Origin: Asaia sp037151935
GTDB lineage: Bacteria > Pseudomonadota > Alphaproteobacteria > Acetobacterales > Acetobacteraceae
Length of the DNA stretch: 64,000 nt
Assembly (NCBI RefSeq): GCF_051628905.1
Contig: NZ_CP157575.1
Coordinates: 248,001-312,000 of the forward strand
Direction of reading: 5' to 3'
Shown: positions 1 to 8,302 of the stretch, piece after piece
Layout: the number at the start of each line of letters is the position of its first letter
Position numbering within the stretch: the stretch's first letter is position 1
Notes under the pieces: generated by a model
The model's input: only the letters and a program-made list of their open reading frames with translations
What the model was told of the DNA's origin: nothing
Database searches by the model: none
Program-made: the position numbers and the translations under genes

Positions 1-133
1 GACGACCGGACTGGCGCTGCAGGACAGCTGGTGAATCGGTGATCTGCGACAATGACGCTCCTGTCTTCTGTTTAGATACAATACTGCAGTCTCGTAATGT
101 ACGCAAGGGACAGCTCGTGGCCTCCCCGACCGA

Positions 134-775
134 TCAGAGAAAGCGGGCGTAATAGCCGGGCTTGAAGCGAAAAGCGTTGTTGCGCCACTTGATGAGTTTC
201 TCGGGCATGAAGGTGAACGAGAAGAACACGATGATCAGACCCAAAGCCTCGAGAGAGTCGAGGAACGTCACCTTCATGCAACTGATCATCCACAAGCTCG
301 TGCAGAGGATCGGCAGGAAGCCGATTATGGCGGTTGCGTAACCCGGATTGTAGAGCGTGCGTTTGCCGCGGCCGCGAAAGCGCTGCAGCATGCGGACGCC
401 GAACATTGTATGCATGAAAAGCTCCGCACCCGCGAATACGATATTCATGATCACAATCGCGGGTCCGGCACCGACGGAGAGCTGGACGATGCCGAACCAC
501 ATTGCCGTGAAGACCGTGATCATGTCGGTGAGCTGGTTCATCGGTCGCTGGTCGGGCTCTGACGACTTGCCCATGACCCAGTTATATTGCCACGCGAAAC
601 CACCCGGCAGATACCACTCTTCCAGCGCATGGAAGGGGAGCAGGATATAACTTGCCGCCACCACCTTCTCCGCGGGCGACCACACGCCCCAATGCGTAAT
701 GAGCGTATGCAGGATGCCCGCGCCGAGCGCGAACATCACGTAGAACCAGATCGACTTTGTCCAGAGTTTCAGCAT
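134..775 (-). CDS. HXXEE domain integral membrane protein
   Basis: The 213-residue protein carries an H-A-L-E-E motif near residue 50 (FHALEEW), the signature of HXXEE-domain membrane proteins, followed by several hydrophobic segments. The catalytic or transport role of this family is not established. I place the start at the ATG at 775 because an AAAGGGA ribosome binding site lies about 7 nt upstream; a longer reading would run into the divergent tetR gene. It shares a 77-bp intergenic region with that tetR, which contains a perfect dyad, so it is very probably the regulator's target. Family call firm, function unknown. Confidence 0.8.
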   Translation of the reverse strand: MLKLWTKSIWFYVMFALGAGILHTLITHWGVWSPAEKVVAASYILLPFHALEEWYLPGGFAWQYNWVMGKSSEPDQRPMNQLTDMITVFTAMWFGIVQLSVGAGPAIVIMNIVFAGAELFMHTMFGVRMLQRFRGRGKRTLYNPGYATAIIGFLPILCTSLWMISCMKVTFLDSLEALGLIIVFFSFTFMPEKLIKWRNNAFRFKPGYYARFL

Positions 776-816
776 GTCGGTAATCCCTTTTTCGATATAG
801 CTTCGCAGGCTAGTCT

Positions 817-835
817 TTGCGACGTTGCGTCGCAA
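817..835. promoter_or_regulatory. Palindromic operator between HXXEE gene and tetR
   Basis: A perfect inverted repeat, TTGCGACG and CGTCGCAA around a 3-nt TTG spacer, sits between the two divergent starts. Its size and place fit a TetR-family operator controlling both genes. Binding is inferred. Confidence 0.6.
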
Positions 836-852
836 TACGAACGGGAGCCCCC

Positions 853-1455
853 ATGCCAAGGATTTTTTCCACTACACTCGCGGACAATCATCGGCACACA
901 TGGAAGGTGCTGATCGCAGCGCTGGAGGTCTGCCTTTCGCGTAAGCTGATCGACCGTCTCTCGCTTGCTGATGTCGCGGGTGAAGCCGGCATGGCGCGTA
1001 ACACCATCTACAACTACGTGCCCGACAAGGTCGCGCTGCTGGCGGCGGCGGCGGATCACTGCGCGGCCACACTTGTCGCCGATCTCCGCGCGGTGGTCGC
1101 GTCCGGAGAGCCCGCTTCCAGTCGCATCGCGCGCATGCTCGAGCTTATTCTCGCGGCGGTCGTGCGGGGTGATCACCCCGCAATCATGGGTGCCGCGGTC
1201 ACACTGATCGGTCTTGATCCGGACGATCCTCCATCCTTTCTGATCGAGATCCGCATGCTTTTTCAAACCGTACACTGCGAAGGTGCCGATGCGGGGGTGC
1301 TGCGCCCGTTCGATGCTCTGACGTGGTCGATCCTGGCAGGTACGATCCATGCCGCAGTTCTTCAGATCAAGCGTTCGTCGCACTCATGCGACCGCATCAT
1401 CACCGAAACAACCCGCATCGTGTTCGCAGCACTTACCGTTCCTGAACCAACATAA
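853..1455 (+). CDS. TetR family transcriptional regulator
   Basis: A 200-residue regulator. Residues about 15-60 form a TetR helix-turn-helix (LADVAGEAGMARNTIYNYVPDKVALLA pattern, with the typical N-x-Y-N/H-Y recognition helix). The remainder is a variable ligand-binding domain. An ATG at 853 is preceded by GGGAG at a good distance; a 12-codon upstream extension to 817 would cover the operator and is less likely. It is divergent from the HXXEE membrane protein, and the pair probably forms a self-contained repressor-target unit. The ligand cannot be predicted. Confidence 0.85.
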   Translation: MPRIFSTTLADNHRHTWKVLIAALEVCLSRKLIDRLSLADVAGEAGMARNTIYNYVPDKVALLAAAADHCAATLVADLRAVVASGEPASSRIARMLELILAAVVRGDHPAIMGAAVTLIGLDPDDPPSFLIEIRMLFQTVHCEGADAGVLRPFDALTWSILAGTIHAAVLQIKRSSHSCDRIITETTRIVFAALTVPEPT

Positions 1456-1611
1456 GCAGCCACTCCTCTTATTAATGTTAAGATGCGGCATCGATACCGG
1501 CGCTGGTGGCGGCATCGACGTCTGTTTCGGAGGGCTGCGCTCGAAAAGCAGACCGTCGGCTACCCCGCCATTCCAGACAGAGATCCTTGGAATCGCCCCC
1601 CAATATGCCGA

Positions 1612-1645
1612 CCTACCGCCGATAATCTTTATTATCGGAAATAGG
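1612..1645. other. dif-like recombination site, copy 1
   Basis: A 34-bp imperfect dyad: left part CCTACCGCCGATAA, 6-nt centre TCTTTA, right part TTATCGGAAATAGG. Two about 11-bp arms around a 6-bp centre, with the inner edges ending in ATAA and TTAT, is the architecture of Xer dif sites. It lies about 210 bp upstream of a tyrosine recombinase gene. A second 34-bp site with the same right arm and similar downstream flank occurs at 50807-50840. The whole 1456-1856 interval has no convincing gene. Site identity is inferred from structure. Confidence 0.5.
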
Positions 1646-1856
1646 TGTGATGTGCGGAAAACGGCAGCGGATGGGCCAGAAAGCCTGCCTCCAAGGCACG
1701 GTTTCGATGCAGCGCAGGTCATCTCCCTGCCTATACGGCCGCGCTCAATGAAGGATGTCAGCTTTCGCCTACATCCCGGACGTAGGGTCTGGCAGTCTGA
1801 TTTTCCTAAAGCGGACAGTCCGTGATTTGCCGTGAAATGATGTTGTTCCCCTTCAC

Positions 1857-2549
1857 ATGAGCGCATTCTCCGCTCGGCTGCATACAAGCAGCCGTTCTGG
1901 AGAACGTGTCATAAAACAAGGTATACGCTTCCCATCACCAACACTCAAAACGCAAACGCCGTGGAACGCTGGCAAAATGGTCGGCGCCAAACGGGCCCTG
2001 AAAGAGAAACACGTCTGGGCCATCCGCTTCTGGCTGACCCATGAGGGGCGGATCCGTGATCGAGCGCTGTTCGATCTTGCCCTCGACAGCAAGCTTCTAG
2101 GTTGCGATCTCGTGACGCTGCGCATCGGCGATGTCGTTACCAGCGGTCAGATTCGTAGCCGTGCGATGATTGTACAACAAAAAACGAGGCGTCCGGTGCA
2201 ATTCGAAATCACGGAGACGACGCGTGAGAGCGCCCGCACCTGGCTGGAGCATCGTGGTGGCTCACTCCAGGACTTTGTCTTTCCCAGTCGCCTGAGTGCA
2301 AAGGCACATCTGAGCACGCGGCAATATGCCCGTCTGCTGGACGAGTGGGTGGAAGCGGTTGGCTTGATCCCTGGCGAATACGGCACGCATTCGATGCGCC
2401 GGACAAAAGTCGCGATGATCTATAAGCGCACCGGTAATCTGCGTGCAGTACAAATCCTGCTGGGTCACGCCAAGCTGGACAGCACGGTTCGATATCTGGG
2501 TGTCGATGTTGAAGATGCACTGGCCTTGTCAGAGGCGACGGACCTGTGA
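1857..2549 (+). CDS. Tyrosine recombinase with substituted catalytic Arg
   Basis: A 230-residue single-domain phage-integrase-type recombinase of the group with a conserved PWNAG-x-VGAKRALK start. Visible catalytic residues are a probable K109, H178 and R181 (H-S-M-R), H204 and the nucleophile Y213 (R-Y-L-G-V-D). The first Arg, expected in a K-L-R-G-C-D box, is Leu81 here (codon CTA at 2097-2099; one base from CGA). The core-binding N-domain of full-length integrases is absent, as usual in this group. No good ribosome binding site precedes the ATG at 1857, so the start is uncertain. It lies next to a dif-like dyad and upstream of vapBC. Without the Arg, strand exchange is expected to be impaired. 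Confidence 0.85.
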   Translation: MSAFSARLHTSSRSGERVIKQGIRFPSPTLKTQTPWNAGKMVGAKRALKEKHVWAIRFWLTHEGRIRDRALFDLALDSKLLGCDLVTLRIGDVVTSGQIRSRAMIVQQKTRRPVQFEITETTRESARTWLEHRGGSLQDFVFPSRLSAKAHLSTRQYARLLDEWVEAVGLIPGEYGTHSMRRTKVAMIYKRTGNLRAVQILLGHAKLDSTVRYLGVDVEDALALSEATDL

Positions 2550-2579
2550 CGTCTCCTGCGTTTGCCGCTTGCTCTCTCC

Positions 2580-2608
2580 CTATGTGTACATGATATGATG
2601 ACGCATAG
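2580..2608. promoter_or_regulatory. Probable vapBC operator/promoter
   Basis: CTATGTG (2580-2586) and CGCATAG (2602-2608) form an imperfect inverted repeat just before the antitoxin start. A TATGAT-like -10 element lies inside it. Type II antitoxins autoregulate through such dyads; the assignment is inferred. Confidence 0.4.
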
Positions 2609-2618
2609 GGAGGATCAC

Positions 2619-2891
2619 ATGAGCGAACAGCTTTCTGGTAGCCAGAGCGCGCCACTGAAAATCGGGGTGCGGGAGTTCCGTGGCAACCTGACCACCTATC
2701 TCCGTCAGGCGCGGCAAGGCAGTACGATCCTGGTCACCTCCCATGATGAGATCGTGGCTGAACTGCACCCGCCATCCCCCACCTATCGTCCCCGTCGCCA
2801 GCCGGGTTCGCTGCGTGGGCGGATCAAGCTGAGTGATGATTTCGCTCAGACGCCGCAGGACATGCTCGACAGCATGGACGGGGCCCTGTGA
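2619..2891 (+). CDS. VapB/Phd-type antitoxin
   Basis: A 90-residue antitoxin of the Phd/YefM superfamily. The N-terminal GVREFRGNLTTYLRQARQG-type segment is the DNA-binding fold of the family and is followed by the short strand giving ILVTSHDEIVAEL. The C-terminal tail (from about residue 55) is expected to wrap the toxin. AGGGAGG precedes the ATG at 2619. The stop overlaps the toxin GTG start by 4 nt, the usual coupled arrangement. It probably represses its own promoter through the dyad at 2580-2608. Confidence 0.85.
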   Translation: MSEQLSGSQSAPLKIGVREFRGNLTTYLRQARQGSTILVTSHDEIVAELHPPSPTYRPRRQPGSLRGRIKLSDDFAQTPQDMLDSMDGAL

Positions 2892-3271
2892 GGGTTCTGC
2901 TTGATACACATGCGTTGCTATGGTGGTTGTCAGATTCTGAGAAACTGGGACTTGAGGCACGAGAGATCATTGCGGATCCGGCCCATGACATTCTGGTTAG
3001 TTGCGTCTCGCTCTGGGAGATCGCGATCAAAATCCGGATCGGGAAACTGGATGCAGATCTCAACGAGATCACGGATTCCATTCCAGCAGAAGGTTTCACG
3101 CTTCTGCAGATTACACCCGAGCACCTGAAAGTCCTGATGGGGCTGCCCATGCATCACCGTGACCCCTTTGATCACCTGCTTATGGCACAGGCGCTGAGTG
3201 AACAGGCGTCATTTCTGTCCGGTGATAGCCAGATGGCGCATTACTCAATCGAGAGGATGAACTGTTCATAG
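2888..3271 (+). CDS. VapC-type PIN-domain ribonuclease toxin
   Basis: A 127-residue PIN-domain protein. Acidic active-site residues are visible: D6 (LLDTHALLWW), E44 (LWEIAIK), D92/D95 (HRDPFDHLL) and D113 (GDSQM). It is expected to be a metal-dependent RNase that cleaves tRNA or rRNA when not bound by the antitoxin. It starts with GTG at 2888, overlapping the antitoxin stop by 4 nt. Length and motifs are normal, so the pair looks intact and could act as a stabilising module for this element. Confidence 0.9.
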   Translation: MRVLLDTHALLWWLSDSEKLGLEAREIIADPAHDILVSCVSLWEIAIKIRIGKLDADLNEITDSIPAEGFTLLQITPEHLKVLMGLPMHHRDPFDHLLMAQALSEQASFLSGDSQMAHYSIERMNCS

Positions 3272-3978
3272 TTGTTCGGTTATATTCTTTATAAATTGCG
3301 TGTGTTGTCCAGAAAATGGTGGTTTCTGGACGAGGCAAAAAACTGTCCCCGCCGCTATCCGAACGCTAATTGTCGAGTGAACCTCCTTATTAAGTTTTCA
3401 ACGTTCCGGTTGCGTCAGTGAAACAACGGATGGGCTAGGCGAACATTTGGTTTGCAGGTGAGGCGTGAAAGTGGCTGATGCATACGCTGCGTTGGCTAGC
3501 AACCATTTCGGGTCAGTCCGCAGCCGACACTTGACGTTCGGCTTAAGCGAACGAGATAATTGCGCTGCTTTCGGCGTTGGTAAGCAACGAAGAGACAACG
3601 AATACTTGAAGGTTCCGACGATTTTCCTGTCGGTTAAGTGCGAGCCGGCGGCGGTCGAGAACTTCTCGCGCCCAGCGAAGACCTGGAGTGTTTGACTTTC
3701 AACGTCCGCTTGTCGTCGTCGCGAGCCGTTTTTGTGCGGCGAGGGGAGATGCTATGGGCATTCAGTCCCAAGCATGGCATCAATCATGGCATTGTTAATT
3801 TCAATTTCTTATTTAATTACTAAATATATATTCCTTATGACGATCAACAATCTGGCGGAATTGTTGTTTCGATTACTTTGCGATCTGGAATGTCCGGTTT
3901 ATCGAGCGCCTATCCGAAACCGGACATTTTGTTTACCCCCCCAATTCTGGACAAAGAGTTTTTGGCGGGGTTTTCCTA
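3272..3978. other. Intergenic stretch with two hairpins, no gene seen
   Basis: No convincing coding sequence. Two strong inverted repeats occur. GTCCAGAAA/TTTCTGGAC (3307-3315 and 3323-3331, 7-nt loop) lies 36 bp after vapC and could terminate or process its transcript. AATGTCCGGTTT/AAACCGGACATT (3889-3900 and 3917-3928) is a perfect 12-bp stem with a 16-nt loop just before the IS5 element. The short ORFs here have no recognisable features. Confidence 0.5.
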
Positions 3979-4807
3979 GGCTCAGGATCTATTGATTTGA
4001 TTGCGGAGATCTGATTCAGGCTCTGCGAGGAGACTGAAGGTGAGCGATCTGTTTTGGCTGACGGACGAACAAATGGAGCGTCTGCGGCCGTTCTTTCCCA
4101 AGAGCCACGGCAAACCTCGCGTTGATGACCGTCGCGTGTTGAGCGGGATCATTTTTGTGAACCGTAATGGTCTGCGCTGGCGTGATGCACCCCGGGAGTA
4201 CGGTCCGCACAAGACGCTCTACAACCGTTGGAAGCGCTGGGGAGACATAGGCATTTTCATGCGGATGATGGATGGCTTATCTGCTGCAAGTGCCGAGCCT
4301 CAGACCATTATGATTGATGCGACGTATCTCAAGGCGCACCGCACGGCTTCGAGCCTGCGGCTAAAAAAAGGGATCCAGGCCGCCTGATCGGTCGCACCAA
4401 AGGTGGTATGAATACCAAACTGCATGCGATCACAGATCAGAACGGACGACCGCTGAGCTCCTTCATGACGGCGGGACAGGTCAGCGATTATAAAGGTGCC
4501 GCTGCTCTGCTGGACAGTCTTCCTATGGCACAGTGGAAGCTGGCGGACCGAGGTTACGACGCTGACTGGTTCAGAGACGCCCTGGAAGAGAAAGGTATAA
4601 AGCCCTGCATTCCAGGACGGAAATCTCGCGGAAAGCCGGTCAAATACGATAAGAGAAAATACAAGCGTCGCAACCGCATCGAGATTATGTTCGGAAGGCT
4701 CAAGGACTGGCGGCGCGTCGCAACACGCTATGACAGATGCCCGACCGTCTTCTTCTCAGCCATCTGCCTCGCCGCAACCGTCATCTTCCGGCTATGAGTC
4801 CGGAGCC
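3979..4807 (+). mobile_element. IS5 family (IS427-type) insertion sequence
   Basis: An element of about 829 bp. Its ends share an imperfect inverted repeat, GGCTCAGGATC on the left and GGCTCCGGACTC on the right strand, and are flanked by TA within a split CTAG on both sides, matching the CTAG target preference of this group. The left flank reads CTA and the right flank TAG. It encodes one transposase in two overlapping frames and looks complete. Confidence 0.8.
4040..4797 (+). CDS. IS5 family transposase, two frames joined by frameshift
   Basis: The N-terminal frame begins at GTG 4040 (AGGAG 8 nt upstream) with the DUF4096-type SDLFWLTDEQMERLRPFFP segment and ends at 4387. The C-terminal frame carries the DDE core (residues NTKLHAITD, LADRGYDADWFRDAL, RNRIEIMFGRLKDWRRVATRYDR). 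The frames meet at a run of seven A followed by GGG around 4363, a classic slippery site; reading through in the shifted frame gives RDPGRLIGRTKGGMNTK without a stop. I therefore read this as programmed frameshifting, known for the IS427 group, and not as decay. Confidence 0.85.
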
Positions 4808-5031
4808 TAGTCGTCTTCGTCGGCAGCCTCCGTCAAAGCTGGCTCTCCATAAATTAAGCAATCAGCAACACGGGAGCCCTGGAAACTATCTTTCTGCCAA
4901 AGTGGCGATAGGGACGAAACGCCTCCTCGATCAACTCACCCCACATCGTCCCTGCCCGGCAACTTGCCTTACGTCGAGGCAGGAAGTGAACGGTTTTTCG
5001 CTTCAGATGTCTTATTACAGGCGATAAGAAA
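4808..5031. other. Intergenic, nothing identified
   Basis: No gene supported. On the minus strand a short open stretch ends with a plausible protein tail (GELIEEAFRPYRHFG and onward to 4855), which may be the remnant of a gene cut by the IS5 insertion, but I cannot name it. Confidence 0.3.
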
Positions 5032-6338
5032 CTATGTGCCAGTCTTTGCTACAGTGGGGATGGGCCCATTTAAATAACACTCCTCTTTGTGCAAGTGTCC
5101 TAGCAGATAAGGTCCACCACCGAGGATCTCGATCGAAAGCATCGCGAAGGAAGCCGGGTTTCGTGTTGGCAGAACAAGCGTTGCATCACCATCGGCCCAT
5201 CCCATATCTAGAGCCTCAATCTGATGCCAACCGGCGCTCTGGTCATCCTTCAAGTGAGTACGGACCTCGCACGCTTTGTCCGCTTCAAACAAGGTAATCT
5301 TGCCGGCCAAGACACCAAGGTATCGACGGTCATCCACGAAAGGACCTATGGCGTCACAGGGCCGCGTTGCGTTGGATCGCAGCCTCAGGGCTTGGATATC
5401 GGGGGGTAGAGAGAAGACAACGCGGCCTGGCAAAATGCGTAGAGGCAATAACATTGCCTGGTCTTCGGTAACCAATCTAATGTGCTGATCTGGCGTCGTA
5501 AGGGGCGCTTTGTCATGAGAGAAGGGTATTGCTGCGGTGGAACGCGCCTTGCACGCCATAAAAACTGGCTCGACAAACGCACGGTCCACGCAAAGGGAGG
5601 CGCCGTTATCGGCGTTGCCTCACTTGCAGCCGTGAAGGCGATACGATTGCCCGTGTCGAGATAGCTTTCAGTTTCAGCGCCGTTCGCATAGATGACGGCG
5701 TGCTCTGCAGTCTCAAGATGATAGTATCGATAGTCCGTTAGCGTCCGATCATAAACTATTTTTCTACCATTTACCAACATACGTACGGGCACGAACTTTC
5801 CGGCAACGATGATGCAGTGCTCCGAGGTAATCAGAAGATCCTGATAAGCTTTACCACTCCCAAGAGCATGTTTTTTTATTCTTACAGGATAGACAGATTC
5901 ATCATCCGGCCGACCTGTATTTATTATTTTTCGCCTATTACCTGCCCAGATAATCTTTCGAACTGCCAGCTTGCCGTTGGCATTTACACCGACGCTATCG
6001 CCGCTCTTGAGAGTTTCGACCCGTCTGTCACCGTCAGGCGTCCGGATCATACTCCCTGCGAGGAAACACACGCTCACCAGAGCCTCGATTGACAACGTCG
6101 TGCCCGTTTTACTGATGGTGAGTGGGCCGCGACCGGAAGACGAATATTTTCCGGCGGTAAAATTCGTGCCCGCGACAGATATTGAAGCAATAGTGTTACC
6201 GCTCCTATCGGTTACCTTGATCGTCTGGGACTTACCTGACGTCGCAATCTGGTAAGCCGTCGGTGTGGAGAACAAGTTGGTAAACTGAATGATGTCCCTG
6301 CCAAGTTGCGATCGCAGCATTTGATCATTTAAAAGCAC
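5032..6338 (-). pseudogene. Hint-domain secreted protein, truncated and frameshifted
   Basis: The upstream frame (6338 to about 5600) holds a short beta-rich N-terminus and a Hint_2 domain: C-F-L-A-G-S-x-I-x-T-P-D-G start, S-E-H-C-I block and Y-L-D-T-G-N-R end. The downstream frame (5589 to 5032) continues with the post-Hint region of its intact paralogue at 11727-13886 (shared R-A-F-V-E-P, I-G-P-F-V-D-D-R-R-x-L-G-V-L and G-x-W-H motifs). One frameshift near 5590-5610 separates them. The N-terminus is cut: an in-frame stop lies just upstream of the GTG at 6338 and the AIDA-like passenger of the paralogue is missing. The 5' end abuts the 1.94-kb duplicated block. Confidence 0.75.
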
Positions 6339-6356
6339 GGTGCCCGTTCTGAGCTT

Positions 6357-6692
6357 TCAGTTTATCCGATCGGTCGGAAAGTTATTTCTATCGATCATTG
6401 CGAGGGCTTCAAGCAACGACCTTGCGAGTACTTTAGCCGCGTCCCGGGTCAGACGGAGATGTACAGTCGCTGAGACGGATATGCTTTCGCCGACCGGCCG
6501 CTCTGCGGCGAGAGTTGTGGTGACCACATCGCCAATGGTTCCATAGACAGGCACCTTGTCGGCGAATATCATTGGGGCATTGTCGACATTCGTCATCACA
6601 ACGCGCTTGTTTTCGCCTGCGCCACTCGAAGATCCGACATCGGCTGCGCGCTCTGTACGGATTGTCCTGTCGTCTCGGCTGATCTTGCTCAT
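6357..6692 (-). CDS. Small DUF3467-like protein, copy 1
   Basis: A 111-residue protein. The core (residues about 40-100: PMIFADKVPVYGTIGDVV, then VSATVHLRLTRDAAKVLARSLLEAL) resembles DUF3467, a small family with a conserved C-terminal A-K-x-L-x-x-x-L helix; the match is by eye and tentative. GGAGACAAGG precedes the ATG. It follows the RTX-like gene in the same direction, after a hairpin. The last eight residues differ from copy 2 (15117-15452) because the duplicated block ends inside this gene, so the original C-terminus of at least one copy is lost. Confidence 0.6.
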   Translation of the reverse strand: MSKISRDDRTIRTERAADVGSSSGAGENKRVVMTNVDNAPMIFADKVPVYGTIGDVVTTTLAAERPVGESISVSATVHLRLTRDAAKVLARSLLEALAMIDRNNFPTDRIN

Positions 6693-6710
6693 CCTTGTCT
6701 CCTCGATCGC

Positions 6711-6736
6711 AAAAATAGGACCGAGCGAACCCGGTC
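6711..6736 (-). terminator. Terminator or attenuator after RTX-like gene
   Basis: On the minus strand GACCG, 8-nt loop, CGGTC is followed by CTATTTTT. It falls between the RTX-like stop and the small downstream gene, so it may reduce read-through. The stem is only 5 bp. Confidence 0.45.
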
Positions 6737-6751
6737 TCCATCAGGTTTGAA

Positions 6752-8173
6752 TTATGAAATGGTGATACTGGACGTCTTGAGGTCTCCCACGCCGAGAAAG
6801 GTTACCCTCATATTATTATCGAGTTGTAGCGTCGTATTGCCGCCCGAGACTGTTGCCGTATTCAACAGGTTCTTGACGGCCTGATCGGCGTCGGCGGGCT
6901 TGTAGTTGTACATGAAGAACATGTTTCCCGCGGCGCTACCAAAGTCAGTGATGGTGATGTCTCCGCCATTATGTCCGGCAAGGACGCCGAAACTGTTGGC
7001 CGCGCCGCTTCCGCCGGTGACGGTCGCATAACTGTTTCCATTCGCGTCTTCGAACCGGGTTCCAAACACAAAGTGATCAGAGCCTGACCCGCCGACCAGC
7101 GTGTTGTTTCCTGCCCCTGTCCAGGCGTCCAGCGTCCCTCTGGATGAAGACGCATCGATGTACTGATTTCCGATGGTATTGGGTTGATTGGCGGTAAACA
7201 GCGCACGTCCGTCTGTGTCGACAGTCGCGTGCAGGTCGTTCGCACCCCAGATGGTTCCCAGACCCGCACTGATGGATGTGTTGCCGGTGCCGGAGATGAA
7301 TTGCAGCGAACCTGAGACACTGATGGCCTGAGCTGAACCATGATAGACTTGGAGATTACCAGCAGCAGAAATCGTGTCTCCGACTGTACCGACGATCGTT
7401 CCCGTCTCGCCAGTGAACGTCACAGTCGATCCCGTACCGCCAAAAACCGAGCTATTGGTTCCAACCGATATCTCACTTCCTGTCAGCGCCGTATCGACGA
7501 CCAGGGCATTGGACTTGAGAGTGACACTCGAATTTCCGCCGATCAGGGTGACCGTATCGGACGCATTTTCGACACCTGTGATTGTGTCCTGACCTTCGGA
7601 GGCCACGAAATTCGTCCCTGTGCCAAGCGCAATGAGATTACGGCCCTCCCCGGCACGGATGTTGTTGACGCCACTGGCCGCATTGATGGTGTCGTTGCCC
7701 GCACCGGTCGCGATGGTCCAGTTTCCGTCATGGCTGGCACCGTCGAAAAGGTTATTGCCGACTGTCGATACGAAAGTCCCGTTGTAGTTTCCGGCGTAAA
7801 AAGTCGTGCTTGCGGTATTGCCTGCCAGCACGGAGAGACTGCTCGTCGTTATGCCGGTTCCGTTGACTGTAACAGGCTGGCCGAAGGGGCTGACGGCGCC
7901 GCTCGCGCTGTTTTCCGAGCCGATCAGGAGATTGGTATAGTCGCCGTTCATGGCGAAAGAGCCACCAATGGTCACGACACCTTGCGCCGTACCCGTGGTG
8001 AGGTTCGATACCGTGTTCGAATTCCTGCCGAGATCAACCGACCCGTACGAGCCGGTGCTCGCGGCATCTGAGATCTGCTTCGCATAAGCAGATGCCAGAC
8101 TTTCCATCCGGGCACCGTCGATAGTGACCTGGACCGTCAGACCCGATGAACCAACTACAGTGACAATGCCCAT
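6752..8173 (-). CDS. RTX-like beta-repeat secreted protein, copy 1
   Basis: A 473-residue Gly/Ser/Thr/Asn-rich protein with degenerate haemolysin-type repeats: GAGNDTINAASGVNNIRAG at about residue 165, EGQDTITG, GAGNNTLVGGSGSDHFVFG at about residue 360. It ends in a hydrophobic-plus-short-polar C-terminus of the kind used as a type I secretion signal. No N-terminal signal peptide is seen, consistent with ABC-type secretion. It probably acts outside the cell as a calcium-binding surface or matrix protein. GGAGG precedes the ATG. The start is divergent from a lysR gene, its likely regulator. The protein is identical to copy 2 at 15512-16933. Confidence 0.75.
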   Translation of the reverse strand: MGIVTVVGSSGLTVQVTIDGARMESLASAYAKQISDAASTGSYGSVDLGRNSNTVSNLTTGTAQGVVTIGGSFAMNGDYTNLLIGSENSASGAVSPFGQPVTVNGTGITTSSLSVLAGNTASTTFYAGNYNGTFVSTVGNNLFDGASHDGNWTIATGAGNDTINAASGVNNIRAGEGRNLIALGTGTNFVASEGQDTITGVENASDTVTLIGGNSSVTLKSNALVVDTALTGSEISVGTNSSVFGGTGSTVTFTGETGTIVGTVGDTISAAGNLQVYHGSAQAISVSGSLQFISGTGNTSISAGLGTIWGANDLHATVDTDGRALFTANQPNTIGNQYIDASSSRGTLDAWTGAGNNTLVGGSGSDHFVFGTRFEDANGNSYATVTGGSGAANSFGVLAGHNGGDITITDFGSAAGNMFFMYNYKPADADQAVKNLLNTATVSGGNTTLQLDNNMRVTFLGVGDLKTSSITIS

Positions 8174-8219
8174 GTGGCAGCCTCCAGCATAAAACGCTCA
8201 GAGCAGGAAGCATGTCAAA

Positions 8220-8248
8220 ACTCCTGCCCAACATTATTGGCAGGGAGT
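8220..8248. promoter_or_regulatory. Dyad in RTX-lysR intergenic region
   Basis: ACTCCTGCCCAA and TTGGCAGGGAGT form an imperfect inverted repeat around a 5-nt centre, between the divergent RTX-like and lysR starts. It is a candidate LysR binding site or leader hairpin. The same dyad is present in copy 2 at 16980-17008. Confidence 0.4.
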
Positions 8249-8302
8249 ATGCGTCATCATATCATCCTATCATTATACCAATTGCTGTCTTATCCATACC
8301 GG

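Noticed and set aside
1349..1887. Overlapping ORFs on both strands around the dif-like site
   Set aside because: No ribosome binding site or family; the shared flank of the two dif-like sites explains the conservation better than a protein.
3398..3823. Several 60-90 codon ORFs before the IS5 element
   Set aside because: They overlap in different frames, lack start signals and show no recognisable residues.
4363..4410. IS5 transposase break as a pseudogene
   Set aside because: A seven-A slippery run and an open overlapping frame fit the programmed frameshift of the IS427 group.
7340..8071. 243-codon plus-strand ORF (and its copy at 16100-16831)
   Set aside because: Antisense to the RTX-like gene; composition is the complement of Gly/Thr/Asn repeats and matches no family.
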